The position numbers and the translations under genes are program-made. A stretch of DNA of 64,000 nucleotides from CBIHON01 sp966211965 (lineage in GTDB: Bacteria > Pseudomonadota > Gammaproteobacteria > Burkholderiales > Burkholderiaceae_D), in contig CBIHON010000001.1 in NCBI GenBank assembly GCA_966211965.1, forward strand, positions 124,001 to 188,000, written 5' to 3'. A model generated the notes under the pieces. It made no database searches. It saw only the letters and a program-made list of their open reading frames with translations, and was not told the DNA's origin. The first letter of the stretch is position 1. Each line of letters starts with the position of its first letter. Positions 1-9,537 of this stretch are shown piece after piece.

Positions 1-664
1 GCGGAAAAAAAACCGCCAGCAAATGCGCGGCAAACAATTTTTGTCCAATCTCGCGCCATTCCTTTTTGCAGCACATCGCCAGCGTGGCAAGCAGAACGGC
101 ATAGAGAAAATAGATATAGCTGCCGCGCGTCAGAATCATCAAGCCGCAGGCAAAACCGGCCAGCGGAATAAAGCTTTTTCGCCCGGCCATTATTTCGGCC
201 ACACTCATCAACCACAAGGCGCTGAGGAAGATAAACAAAGGCTCGGTCAGAACCGCTGGCTTGTATTCCGCCAGCACGGGAGAAAGTGCGTACAGGAAGG
301 CAGCGGCAATACCCGCGACGCGCGAATGAAGCGTACTACCCAATCGGTACAGGACCAGCACCAGCAAGCAGGAAAGCACTGCATTGCCGATCTTGATCGC
401 GCCCGGGTCGGCGCCGAATAAAGCAGGATAGATGTAGGCCATCGGGACCACGCGCAACGAGCGCTCATCCAAGAAAAATGCCAGCTTGTGCGAGATCAAT
501 GCCTGCGCATACGGCAGATAGGTGGAGAGCGAATCGGGTTGTACGGCCGAGGAAAAATAGGGCAAGGCGCCTCGCAGGTTGAGGCCGATGGCGGCCGCGA
601 GGAGAAGAAAGATAGCCGGGCCGGCCCATCCCGGAGAATGGAAAAAACGCCTGATTCGAATCAA
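1..664 (-). CDS. Membrane glycosyltransferase, ArnT/PMT (GT39)-like, 3' end cut by window edge
   Basis: The minus strand stays open from about 760 to the window edge and encodes a polytopic membrane protein. It shows a first hydrophobic helix, then an extracytoplasmic stretch containing PYFSSAVQPDSLSTYLPYA, then helices around AVLSCLLVLVLYRLG, AGIAAAFLYALSP, LTEPLFIFLSALWLM and LAGFACGLMILTRG. The LTEPLFIFL and ILTRGS segments are typical of GT39/PMT_2 lipid-linked sugar transferases, which move sugars from polyprenyl phosphate donors at the periplasmic face. The frame has no ATG near its 5' end; a stop lies at 761-763. I place the start at TTG 664, but CTG 691 or a longer protein is possible. 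The substrate cannot be told. Confidence 0.6.
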   Translation of the reverse strand, partial: MIRIRRFFHSPGWAGPAIFLLLAAAIGLNLRGALPYFSSAVQPDSLSTYLPYAQALISHKLAFFLDERSLRVVPMAYIYPALFGADPGAIKIGNAVLSCLLVLVLYRLGSTLHSRVAGIAAAFLYALSPVLAEYKPAVLTEPLFIFLSALWLMSVAEIMAGRKSFIPLAGFACGLMILTRGSYIYFLYAVLLATLAMCCKKEWREIGQKLFAAHLLAVFFP

Positions 665-912
665 TTCGAAACCTGTTCCGTAGTACTGCAGATTTTGGGG
701 ACGAGGGCCAAGCCATCCAGGAGGATGCGGCCATGTAACTGTGAGTATGTTGCTGCAATCCTACTTGGTTAAGGATTGCAAAAAATATCACACTTTCAGG
801 TAGCAAAATATCCCATAAACATGGGAAATGCATGCCTAAATGAGAGGAGTTTGCTCTTGGTCAATGACTGACGAAGAGGAAGGAATTATTGGCATCCCAA
901 CTCGAAACCGAG

Positions 913-1758
913 TCAGGCTGGCTTGAGCCCAAGGCGGGCAACCACTTCCTTGCGATAGCGGTTCAATTCCTGCACCGTGTCGAATGTGCGTTCAAACAGC
1001 AACGACATGTTGTGCAGGATGCGCTCGACCACTTTCTTTTCCCACTCGCCATCGAATTTGATTTGCCCATCGAGCCAGCGCTCCAGCCATTCCGGATCGG
1101 GCAACCGGGACTGCACGGTGTCATTCGGAAAGAGCGCTTGGTTGACGTGCAGATTGGTCGGATGCAGCGGCTTTTCAGTACGGCGAGCGGAGGCCATGAG
1201 CACACCGATCTTGGCAAAAGCGGCGCGCGCGGTGTCGCCTACTTCACCCAGGGCTTTTTTCATATAACGCAAATAAGCACCGCCGTGGCGGGCCTCATCC
1301 TGGCTGATGATTTTATAGATCTGCTTGATGACGGGTTCGGTGTGCCATTCGGAAGCGCAACGGTACCAGTGGTTCAAGCGGATTTCACCGCAAAAATGCA
1401 TCATCAGTGTTTCCAGAGGCGGGGCCGGGTCGAACTCGAAGCGCACGTTATGCAATTCCTCTTCCGTCGGCACAAACTCGGGGCGGAAGCGGCGCAAATA
1501 TTCCATCAAAACCAGCGAATGTTTTTGTTCTTCGAAAAACCAGACCGACATGAAAGCGGAAAAATCGCTATCGCCGCGATTGTCGCGCAAGAACATTTCC
1601 GTGGCCGGCAACGCTGACCACTCGGTAATCGCATTCATGCGGATAGTTTGAGCTTGCTCATCGCTCAATTTGGAGGCATCGTACTGGCTCCAAGGAATGT
1701 CGCTTTCCATGTTCCAGCGAACCTGCTCCAGCGATTTAAACAGTTCGGGGTACAGCAT
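913..1758 (-). CDS. Ferritin-like diiron protein (acyl-ACP desaturase/ferritin-like fold)
   Basis: This 281-residue helical protein has two spaced metal-binding motifs, FEEQKH (about residues 75-80) and QDEARH (about 153-158). The pattern matches the EExxH/DExxH pairs of ferritin-like diiron enzymes such as soluble desaturases. No signal peptide is visible, so it is probably cytoplasmic. I chose ATG 1758 because GAAGG sits 5 bases upstream; an upstream TTG at 1809 would add 17 residues but has a poorly spaced ribosome site. It is divergent from the MFS gene at 1893. Whether it acts on fatty acids or another substrate is not shown by the sequence. Confidence 0.75.
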   Translation of the reverse strand: MLYPELFKSLEQVRWNMESDIPWSQYDASKLSDEQAQTIRMNAITEWSALPATEMFLRDNRGDSDFSAFMSVWFFEEQKHSLVLMEYLRRFRPEFVPTEEELHNVRFEFDPAPPLETLMMHFCGEIRLNHWYRCASEWHTEPVIKQIYKIISQDEARHGGAYLRYMKKALGEVGDTARAAFAKIGVLMASARRTEKPLHPTNLHVNQALFPNDTVQSRLPDPEWLERWLDGQIKFDGEWEKKVVERILHNMSLLFERTFDTVQELNRYRKEVVARLGLKPA

Positions 1759-1892
1759 ACGGACCTTCGATATTGTGCCAATGCGTGATTTTACCAAGAT
1801 ATTGATCAATTTCCTGCCGACAGCAAAGAGCGCGTCGGCTTCCGCACCAGTAGTTTGTTAGAGTTTAATTCCCTTAGCCGATTCCCTGCTCC

Positions 1893-3086
1893 ATGCCCAA
1901 TATCGCGCCATCTCTATCTCGCTCCCGCATCCCTGTAGCGGTATGGGTACTGGGTTTTGTCAGCATGCTGATGGATATTTCTTCCGAACTGGTGCATAGC
2001 CTGTTGCCGGTTTTCATGGTAACGGTGCTGGGAGCCAGCGCCACTGCGGTCGGCGCAATCGAGGGCGTAGCTGAGGCTACCGCGCTGATCGTGAAGGTGT
2101 TTTCCGGCGTGCTCAGCGACTATGCCGGCAAGCGCAAATGGCTTACCGTGATCGGCTATGGTCTGGCTGCCGCGACCAAGCCCTTGTTCGCGCTGGCGGG
2201 CGGAGTCGGCTTGATCTTCACCGCACGCTTTGTCGACCGCATCGGCAAGGGCATACGCGGGGCGCCGCGCGATGCCTTGATTGCCGATGTCACGCCGCCC
2301 GGGATTCGGGGCGCCGCGTTCGGGCTGCGCCAATCGCTCGATACGGTAGGCGCTTTCGTCGGGCCATTGCTGGCGATGGGCTTGATGCTGCTGTGGGCGA
2401 ATGATTTCCGGGCGGTATTTTGGGTAGCGGTTATTCCGGCCTTCCTGGCGGTCGCATTGCTGATAAGCGGGGTGCAAGAGCCTTCCGCACCTACAATGGT
2501 GCCACCCGCAAAGCGCCCGTTCCCAGTCTCGCGCGCCGCCTTGCGTCGGCTTCCTTCCGGCTACTGGTGGGTGGTCGGCGCCGGAACCATCCTCACGCTG
2601 GCGCGCTTTTCAGAGGCATTCCTGGTGTTGCGCGCACAGCAAGGCGGACTTGCGCTGGCCTTGATCCCGTTAGTGTTGATCATCATGAATCTGGTGTATG
2701 CGGCGGGAGCCTATCCTCTGGGCAGGCTGGCCGACAAGATGCCTCACCGCAGCCTGCTGGCGCTTGGCATACTGCCGCTGATCGCGGCGGATGTTTTTCT
2801 CGCGCATAGCGGCCAATGGCCTTGGCTCGCTGCCGGACTAGTGTGTTGGGGCCTGCATATGGCGGCGACGCAGGGCTTGCTGGCGGCGATGGTGGCCGCT
2901 ACCGCGCCGCCGGAATTGCGCGGCACCGCCTATGGTTTTTTCAATCTCGCCAGCGGCTTGGCGATGCTGATCGCGAGTATTTTGGCCGGATTTCTATGGG
3001 ACAGGCTGGGTGCCGCCGCAACATTCTATGCCGGCGCGATTTTCGCCGGCCTTGCATTGCTGCTGCTCATGTTGAGAAAAAACTGA
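1893..3086 (+). CDS. Major facilitator superfamily transporter
   Basis: The protein has 397 residues and about 12 hydrophobic segments, normal for a 12-helix MFS carrier in the inner membrane. The loop GKGIRGAPRDALIADV (about residues 115-130) and the early motif LVHSLLPVFMVTVLGAS match a family of putative drug or metabolite exporters. A short charged loop near the middle (PAKRPFPVSRAALRRLP) separates the two six-helix halves. The substrate cannot be predicted. The start at 1893 has no strong ribosome binding site. Its promoter should lie in the 130 bases shared with the divergent diiron gene. Confidence 0.85.
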   Translation: MPNIAPSLSRSRIPVAVWVLGFVSMLMDISSELVHSLLPVFMVTVLGASATAVGAIEGVAEATALIVKVFSGVLSDYAGKRKWLTVIGYGLAAATKPLFALAGGVGLIFTARFVDRIGKGIRGAPRDALIADVTPPGIRGAAFGLRQSLDTVGAFVGPLLAMGLMLLWANDFRAVFWVAVIPAFLAVALLISGVQEPSAPTMVPPAKRPFPVSRAALRRLPSGYWWVVGAGTILTLARFSEAFLVLRAQQGGLALALIPLVLIIMNLVYAAGAYPLGRLADKMPHRSLLALGILPLIAADVFLAHSGQWPWLAAGLVCWGLHMAATQGLLAAMVAATAPPELRGTAYGFFNLASGLAMLIASILAGFLWDRLGAAATFYAGAIFAGLALLLLMLRKN

Positions 3087-3252
3087 CCACGGTTGATTTT
3101 CATTATTGCTCCGCATCTTAAGTTTTAAATTCGGTATCGAAATGACCTCCGTTACAAGAACAAGAGAAAATCCTTTCACGAGGGACTCGATGCCCGCCCC
3201 GAAGATATTTTCATTAACCTGGTAGAGCTCAGGAAAGAGCTTTGCGAACCAC

Positions 3253-3286
3253 AAAAAAACGGGTTCTATACCGCTATAGAACCCGT
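3253..3286 (-). terminator. Rho-independent terminator after the beta-helix operon
   Basis: A perfect 12-bp inverted repeat (arms 3259-3270 and 3275-3286, loop CCGC) is followed on the minus strand by seven T residues. It lies about 25 bases past the stop of the minus-strand gene ending at 3311, so it terminates that operon. It may also serve weakly for the plus-strand MFS gene ending at 3086. Confidence 0.9.
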
Positions 3287-3310
3287 AACTGGCGGTAAAA
3301 AACACCGCCT

Positions 3311-5080
3311 TCAGTTAGTGGTAGGCGACGAAGGCGCCGTGAGCGTCGGATGGTACGGATTGGCGCCGGTAAAAATTGCGTCCGGGTTCACTTGGCCGCG
3401 AATGCCGAGGCGCTTCGACAGCGTGGGGTGGCCGGCGTTGCGCACGGAACTAGCGGCATCATTCGGCTTGACCGAGTAGTTGTTGCCGCTCGACGGCGTG
3501 TCGATCTTTGGGTCGGCGCCGAAGATACCGTGCGTGTCGAAGCCCGCACCGTTCCAAGCCGAGAACAAACCCGCAGCCGCATCCGTATAGTTGACCTTGG
3601 GCAGCGCGCCGGCGCTGTAGCACTGGTTGTAATCCCAAATCGAGAAATTGCCATTCTCCATATTCGTGGCCTTGTAGCAGGCAACCCCGGAACGCGCGTT
3701 CGGGCCGAACACTATCAAGTTATTGAACACCCGCTGCCCAAGCCCGGTCCCTGGAGTCGAGGCGACGATCCCGATGTTGTAGGGCGCAGTGCCATTGATG
3801 TAGACGGTGTTCTGCCGGATCACGGCATGCTCGTCGGCCGCATGAAAGTTAGGGTTCGGTACAAGCGCGTGGTCGGGCACGACGATGCCCTGGAACGTAG
3901 TCGAACCGTAGGTGTAGATCACCTCGTTGCTCTCGATAGTGACATAGGGCGCGGATGAAACGGAGATGCCGTTGCTGCCCACGTTGATCAGCTTGTTGCC
4001 CCGGATTACCACGTCATCGAACCACTCGGCTTCGGTGTTGTAGCCGCCGTCGACCTGGATGCCGTAGCAGCCCCCCGTCGCACCGGGCGTCTCATCGATG
4101 ATATTGTCTTCGATAACCAGGTTTTGGTGCCGGCCATGCACCACCAGGGACGTCCCGTCGCACTTATTGAGCTTGCCGAGGCTCGCGCAGGTCGCGTCCC
4201 CTTGGTTGGGGGCGGTCGCCGCAGTGCATACGGCGGAGCGCTCCAGCCTGTTGCCGATGATCCGCACGCCTGTGTTGACGGTGTCGACACCTGCGACTTT
4301 GGAGCCGTTGAAATAGATATTGTGATTGCGGTACAAGCTGTCGACATTGGTGCCGAAACCGTTGTCGTGGATGTAGTTTTTCTCGATCACGCAGTAGTTG
4401 CAACTGGCCATAATGCCCATGTCTTTGTTGTCGTGGATCTCATTGTTGCGCAAGATGATCCGGTTAGGCATGCCGTTGCTCGTTTCGCCCGCGGCTGGAT
4501 TATTGGCGCCGGCCAGATATATGCCATTAGTCCACCGATCGATCTCCATGTTTTCGAGAATGGCATCCTCGACGCCGTTGAACATATAGACACCGGCCCG
4601 GGTAGCCGCCATACCCGGGCCTTGGATGCGACCATCGCGCACGACGTAACCGCGATCAAGGTCGTAGTCGCCGCCGTCCTCGAACTTCAGTCCGTTGATG
4701 TCGGTCGCCATGAACTCCATGTTCCATCGCTTGCCGCTGCCCCACGAAGGTGTATAAGCCTCAATGACGAGCGGGTTCGACGGCGAGCACCGGGTGCCGT
4801 TGCACACCGAGATACGCAGCGGTACGGCCGAAATCCATTTCGCTCCCTTTGCAAGCCGAATCGTCCGCCCGTTGGTGGTGCCGTCGATCAAGCCCTGGAT
4901 CCTGGCGAAGCTTCGAAACGGCGTGTCCGGGCTCAAGCCGTCGTTACGCGCGTCGTCGCCGGGTTTGCACAAGGGGTCCGCGCCGCTGTCGCAGTTGGAA
5001 ACGTAGTAGGGTCCATCAGCGCTTGCGGCAGAAGATACGACCATCAGCAAAACCGCAAGGAATTTCAAGATGTGTTTCAT
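3311..5080 (-). CDS. Secreted right-handed parallel beta-helix protein
   Basis: The 589-residue product begins with a clear signal peptide (MKHILKFLAVLLMVVSSAASA) and is exported. From about residue 120 onward it has repeated short strands with N-rich turns (ILRNNEIHDN, VIEKNYIHDN, VIEDNIIDE, VIRGNKLINVGSNGIS), the pattern of pectate-lyase-like or NosD-like parallel beta-helices. Paired cysteines (about residues 30 and 38, 94 and 99) suggest disulphides. It overlaps the stop of the upstream paralogous gene by ATGA, so the two are translationally coupled. Polysaccharide lyase, epimerase or adhesin roles are all possible. No catalytic residue set was identified. Confidence 0.8.
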   Translation of the reverse strand: MKHILKFLAVLLMVVSSAASADGPYYVSNCDSGADPLCKPGDDARNDGLSPDTPFRSFARIQGLIDGTTNGRTIRLAKGAKWISAVPLRISVCNGTRCSPSNPLVIEAYTPSWGSGKRWNMEFMATDINGLKFEDGGDYDLDRGYVVRDGRIQGPGMAATRAGVYMFNGVEDAILENMEIDRWTNGIYLAGANNPAAGETSNGMPNRIILRNNEIHDNKDMGIMASCNYCVIEKNYIHDNGFGTNVDSLYRNHNIYFNGSKVAGVDTVNTGVRIIGNRLERSAVCTAATAPNQGDATCASLGKLNKCDGTSLVVHGRHQNLVIEDNIIDETPGATGGCYGIQVDGGYNTEAEWFDDVVIRGNKLINVGSNGISVSSAPYVTIESNEVIYTYGSTTFQGIVVPDHALVPNPNFHAADEHAVIRQNTVYINGTAPYNIGIVASTPGTGLGQRVFNNLIVFGPNARSGVACYKATNMENGNFSIWDYNQCYSAGALPKVNYTDAAAGLFSAWNGAGFDTHGIFGADPKIDTPSSGNNYSVKPNDAASSVRNAGHPTLSKRLGIRGQVNPDAIFTGANPYHPTLTAPSSPTTN

Positions 5081-7734
5081 GGAATCACCACTGAGAAGTA
5101 ATGGATAGGATCACTTTCGGCTGTCGCCGTATAGGACGTGATCGAGAGATACCAGGTGCCTGACGGCAAGCCTGTGATGGTCGCGCCGGTGGCGGCCGGA
5201 TTGGGGAGGGTCAGGAGCAAAGTCGGCTGGAGGTCCTGGCGCGTCTGCGAGCCATAGACCTTGAAACCGGCCAGGCCGTTAATCGGCGAGCCATCACCCA
5301 TCAGGGTCGGGGCTTGCCACCTGATTGCAACTGATGGACCGGCTTTAAAGCTGGCGCTTACGCTTTTGGCGGCTGTCATCGGCACGCTGCATGACGGGAC
5401 ATTGCCGACGCAGGCACCGCCCCAACCGGCAAAAACATTGCCGGCTGCAGGTGTGGCGGTAAGCGTGACATTGGCGCCGGCGTTGAAGCTGGCGTTGCAC
5501 ACGGTGCCGCAGTTGATCCCCGCGGGCATGGAGGCAACGCTGCCCGCTCCGCCGACGCTGACGGTCAACTTCACCAGCGGCGCTATGGGAGTCACGCTGT
5601 TGGATGCAGGCGACGCGACGCTGGCACCTTTTGCATTGCTTGCCTTGACGGTAAAGGTATAAGCAGTGCCATTGACGAGGCCGGTGACCACGTGGCTCAG
5701 GCCGATGCCGCCGGCATTGGTATCGACAATGTTTGCTCCAGTCGGGCTCGACGCCACGGTGTAACCGGTGATCGGACTGCCGCCATTGTTGAGAGGGGCA
5801 GAGAAGTTCACGGTAGCTTGGCCGTTGCCTGCAATCGCGCTGAGCTGGGTTGGCGCGTCAGGCACGGTCGCAGGCGTGACGCTGCCCGAAGGGGCGGACG
5901 CGACACTCATGCCTGCGACGTTGCTTGCCTTGACAGTGAAGGTATAGGCGGTGCCGTTGACGAGGCCGGTGACGATATGGCTCAAAGCGGTGCTGCCGGC
6001 CTCGGTATCGACGATATTGGGACCGGCCGGATTGGAAATCACGGTGTAGCCGGTGACAGGGCTGCCGCCGTTATCCATGGGAGCGGAGAAACTCACGGTA
6101 GCTTGGCCATTGCCTGCAACCGCGGCGACGCCAGTAGGCACACCCGGCACGGCAAAGGGAAATTCATAAGCGCCGATGTCGGGCTGCATGTCCCGTACCC
6201 GGCCGGTGATATCTTTGGCGGCGCTCTGCGTCCGATGACCGGCATTGATGGCTGGTGAACCGGCCTTGAACTGGATCAGCCAGGCATTGCCGGCCGAGGG
6301 CACGGCACTGAGCAAGGGATCGGTGCTAATCGAATGCGCATCGAATCCGGCTGCGTTATTGTTAAGCATCGCGCCGTTGACGCCATAGCAGGCATTGTAG
6401 TCCGCCGCCGCGAAATCGCTCGCGACTTTCGAGGTGTAGTCGAAACAAGTGGCCGATGCAACAGACGCCGCATCGAAGTAAGCGGCATTCGAAACGAAGA
6501 CATGGCCGGCGCCCGTTTCGCTGACGACGTAGCCGCGCGCATCGCGGTTTGCACCCGTCACATAGACCGAGTTGTTGCGAATGGTGGCGAGCCCGCCCGA
6601 TGCGTCGGGATCCGAACCTGCCGTTCCCGCCTTCACCGCGATGCCTTTGCGGGTCATGCTGCTGCCTTGCGACCATACGATCACGTTGTTTTCGATCACG
6701 CAGCGCAGGCAGCCGGTTTGCGAAATCCCGTTGCCGCCCACGTCGACCACCTTATTGCCGCGGATGACGAAGTCCGTCAGCGCATCGACCTGCCTATCGT
6801 TGGCGACCGGACCGACGGAGATTCCCGAGCAGTTGGCCTGTGCCGGCGCGGCCTCTTGGATCGTGTTGTTTTCAATCAGTACCCGGCTGCTTGTCCCTGC
6901 AAACAGGATGCCGGCCGACACGCAGCCGTTGCCGCCGAGTCGCCCATTGTTCGTGATCGTGTTGCCGCGCATGACGACGTCGTTGACATTGGCAAATTGG
7001 ATCGAATGGGTTACCCCCCAGCCGCCGAATCCATTGCCGTCCATCGTGTTGTTCTCGATCAACAGGTGATTGCAGGTGTTGCCGGGCGAACCGAAGCTGG
7101 CGAGGCCTTGCCTGCTGTTCCTCTCGAAGCGCGAATTCCTGATCGTGAGGTAGTCGCTTGAGCCGTCTGTCGCGCCCGGCTGGTTGGTATAGCCGTAACA
7201 CATGAAGCCGTAGTCAAGGTCATGCACATGGACGTTCTCGATCAGGACATGGTTCGCGTCGTTGTAGACGGATATGCCGGCTCTTCCCGGCGATGCGGGA
7301 TCGCTGTAAAGCTCAAGATTCCTGATCGTCAAGCCGTCCTTGTGAACCGCGTTGACGCCGCCGTTGCTGAAGCTGATGATAGTGCTGCCGGGCGACGCCT
7401 TGAGTTTGGGCATGAGCGCGGTACACGACTGCACGCACCACCCCGGCGTATAGGCCTCGATGACGGCCGGGTTGGTTGGCGTCTGGTTGGAGCCGATGGT
7501 GATGCCGGCATTGGTCCAGGAACCGCCGCGCGCGAACAGCATACGGTCGCCCGGCTGCAGGGAGAGATTGGAAGGCGGCGTCCTCTTGGGGGAAGCCGGA
7601 CTGGTGCCGAGGTTGGCGTTGTCGCCGGCAATGCAGCCGGCGGCCGCGCCAGCTTGGCAATCGCTGTAATAGTAATCGGTTGCCCAAGCCGATGAGGCAA
7701 AGAGCAAGAGAAGCGGAAAGAGGATTTTTTTCAT
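5077..7734 (-). CDS. Secreted beta-helix protein with fibronectin type III and InlB-B-like repeats
   Basis: The 885-residue product starts MKKILFPLLLLFASSAWA, a signal peptide; this favours ATG 7734 over in-frame starts up to 7812. The order is a parallel beta-helix (to about residue 540; N-rich turns such as IENNTMDGNG and MRGNTITNNG), two fibronectin type III domains (about 550-720, each with NGTAYTFTVKASN), a domain resembling divergent InlB B-repeats (GAGSVASMPAGINCGTVC, FAGWGGAC) and a final FN3-like strand region. It is extracellular or cell-surface. Its beta-helix core resembles the coupled downstream gene, so the pair looks like a duplication with gain of binding modules. Function is unknown; carbohydrate binding or cleavage is an inference. 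Confidence 0.8.
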   Translation of the reverse strand: MKKILFPLLLLFASSAWATDYYYSDCQAGAAAGCIAGDNANLGTSPASPKRTPPSNLSLQPGDRMLFARGGSWTNAGITIGSNQTPTNPAVIEAYTPGWCVQSCTALMPKLKASPGSTIISFSNGGVNAVHKDGLTIRNLELYSDPASPGRAGISVYNDANHVLIENVHVHDLDYGFMCYGYTNQPGATDGSSDYLTIRNSRFERNSRQGLASFGSPGNTCNHLLIENNTMDGNGFGGWGVTHSIQFANVNDVVMRGNTITNNGRLGGNGCVSAGILFAGTSSRVLIENNTIQEAAPAQANCSGISVGPVANDRQVDALTDFVIRGNKVVDVGGNGISQTGCLRCVIENNVIVWSQGSSMTRKGIAVKAGTAGSDPDASGGLATIRNNSVYVTGANRDARGYVVSETGAGHVFVSNAAYFDAASVASATCFDYTSKVASDFAAADYNACYGVNGAMLNNNAAGFDAHSISTDPLLSAVPSAGNAWLIQFKAGSPAINAGHRTQSAAKDITGRVRDMQPDIGAYEFPFAVPGVPTGVAAVAGNGQATVSFSAPMDNGGSPVTGYTVISNPAGPNIVDTEAGSTALSHIVTGLVNGTAYTFTVKASNVAGMSVASAPSGSVTPATVPDAPTQLSAIAGNGQATVNFSAPLNNGGSPITGYTVASSPTGANIVDTNAGGIGLSHVVTGLVNGTAYTFTVKASNAKGASVASPASNSVTPIAPLVKLTVSVGGAGSVASMPAGINCGTVCNASFNAGANVTLTATPAAGNVFAGWGGACVGNVPSCSVPMTAAKSVSASFKAGPSVAIRWQAPTLMGDGSPINGLAGFKVYGSQTRQDLQPTLLLTLPNPAATGATITGLPSGTWYLSITSYTATAESDPIHYFSVVIP

Positions 7735-7863
7735 ATTCACACCGGGTCGATTAGTGCAACACAGATTGTTTTTCATAGAGACCGACTGTTTTTTTAGAAT
7801 GAGCGCTCCCATAAAAGTATTTATTAACCTTCGAAAGAAACGGAGGAATGACTGAGGGACATC

Positions 7864-8199
7864 ATGATATCAGCGCAAAATTCCGGGCTGCACCGCCTTT
7901 TTACATGCCATGCCCGCCAGACCGTGGGCGAATACATTGCCCAACTCAGGATCGGCAAGGCATGTTCTCTTTTGATATCGACCGACCGGCCGATATCGTA
8001 TATCGTCGACGAGTCGCGCTACACCAGCCTGTCTCACTTCAACCGGCAGTTCCTCGCAATTAAGCAGGTCACGCCCAGGGAACTTCGCCGCACTTTCATG
8101 GATCATGAGTCGGCCGTCCCACGCGAGTCATCGTACAACCCGCATGAAGATCTCTCGGAATTCCAGCTCAGTGAGGCAGGCGCTCCTCCGCACGCTTAG
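7864..8199 (+). pseudogene. Remnant of an AraC-family regulator (C-terminal HTH only)
   Basis: The 111-residue frame contains only the second half of an AraC/XylS DNA-binding domain. LHRLF...TVGEYIAQLRIGKACSLL is followed by PISYIVDESRYTSLSHFNRQF and VTPRELRR, which closely fits the second helix-turn-helix and its signature. The first helix-turn-helix is cut off and the usual 170-200 residue sensor domain is absent. An in-frame stop lies just upstream (about 7849), and the flanking 130 bases cannot hold it. Most likely this is a decayed regulator, perhaps once controlling the beta-helix operon or the MFS gene beside it. A functional mini-regulator cannot be excluded. Confidence 0.7.
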
Positions 8200-8292
8200 G
8201 CACCGCCCCCACTCATTTCCCCCTTTCCGGAAAATATTTTTTGTTGCTGCTAAGCTGTGGGTCTTATCAACCTTTCGCTCCACGCTTAAATT

Positions 8293-9537
8293 TTGAATCC
8301 CCCACCAGATTTTCTTACGCAAAAAAAGGAGCGCCTGTTTCTCCTGACACTTGCGGGAATGCAATTTACCCATATCCTCGACTTCATGATCATGATGCCG
8401 CTGGGTCCGCAATTGATCCGCCTGTTGCACGTGACGACCAATGAGTTCGGCTTGCTGCTCTCGTCCTATACCTTCTCCGCGGCGGTATCCGGCTTGCTCG
8501 CCACCACCTATATCGACCGCTTCGACCGCCGCAAATTGATGCTGGTGCTATATGTGCTGTTTATCCTGGCGACGCTGTGTTGCGGCCTGGCGCCGAACTA
8601 CCCGGCCTTGCTGATCGCCCGGGCGCTGGCGGGGATCTTCGGCGGTGTGCTGGGAACCATGGTGCAAACCATGGTCGCCGATGTCATTCCCTTCGAGCGG
8701 CGCGGCAAGGCCATGGGGACGGTGATGGCGGCGTTTTCGATCTCGACGGTGGCCGGCGTACCGCTTGGGCTGTTTCTCGCCAACCATATTCCGGCGCTCG
8801 GCTGGCGCGCGCCGTTTTTCTTTATCGTGCTGTTGTCAAGCATGTTTTTATTTATCGGCTATAAGATGCTGCCGAGCTTGATCTCTCATCTCGAACAGCC
8901 GGGAGATGGACATATCCTGGCCCAGATCTATGCAGTGGCGAAAGACCCGCATCATCTGAAAGCCTATGCCTTCGTGTCGCTGATGGCGATGACCGGGTTT
9001 GCCGTCATTCCCTATATCGCGCTGTATGTGACCTCCAACGTCGGCATGCCCGAGTCTTTCATCACCTTCATGTATCTGTGTGGCGGCGCGGCGACGTTCT
9101 TCACATCCCAACTGATCGGCCGAATGTCAGACAAATACGGCAAGCCGGCTGTGTTCCGCTGGATTGCACTGGGGTCATTCGTACCGATCCTGATCACGAC
9201 ACACCTGATCCCGGTGCCGTGGTGGGTGGTGCTGGCCAATTCGACCCTGTTCTTCATCCTGGTGCCGGGCCGCATGGTACCCGGCATGTCCATGGTCAGT
9301 GCGGTCGCAATGCCGCAAGTGCGCGGCGCCTTCATGAGCCTGGTCTCGTCGGTGCAAATGCTGTCGGCCGGGCTGGCAACGCTGATCGGCGGCATGATCA
9401 TCACCCGCAATGCCGAGGGCCAGATCCTGCATTTCAATGTCGTCGGATATTTTGCGCTTGCCTGCGGGATATTGAGCCTGTGGCTGGCGCAACGCCTGCG
9501 GGTGGTGCCGGCGCCGCAAGCGCCGGCGACTGTTTAA
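8293..9537 (+). CDS. Major facilitator superfamily transporter, DHA1-type
   Basis: The 414-residue protein has about 12 membrane segments. Motif A-like YIDRFDRRKLMLVLY follows helix 2, GIFGGVLGTMVQTMVADVIPFERRGKAMG covers helix 4 and the next loop, and helix 5 carries AGVPLGLFLA. These features match proton-driven DHA1 exporters of drugs or sugars. The start TTG 8293 lacks a good ribosome site, so the first 10-20 residues are uncertain. Its stop codon overlaps the stop of the convergent phaM gene inside the palindrome GTTTAAAC. The substrate is unknown. Confidence 0.85.
   Translation: MNPPPDFLTQKKERLFLLTLAGMQFTHILDFMIMMPLGPQLIRLLHVTTNEFGLLLSSYTFSAAVSGLLATTYIDRFDRRKLMLVLYVLFILATLCCGLAPNYPALLIARALAGIFGGVLGTMVQTMVADVIPFERRGKAMGTVMAAFSISTVAGVPLGLFLANHIPALGWRAPFFFIVLLSSMFLFIGYKMLPSLISHLEQPGDGHILAQIYAVAKDPHHLKAYAFVSLMAMTGFAVIPYIALYVTSNVGMPESFITFMYLCGGAATFFTSQLIGRMSDKYGKPAVFRWIALGSFVPILITTHLIPVPWWVVLANSTLFFILVPGRMVPGMSMVSAVAMPQVRGAFMSLVSSVQMLSAGLATLIGGMIITRNAEGQILHFNVVGYFALACGILSLWLAQRLRVVPAPQAPATV

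Noticed and set aside
4124..5101. Plus-strand frame opposite the beta-helix gene
   Set aside because: Shadow of the beta-helix codons; V/D/A-rich, no domain.
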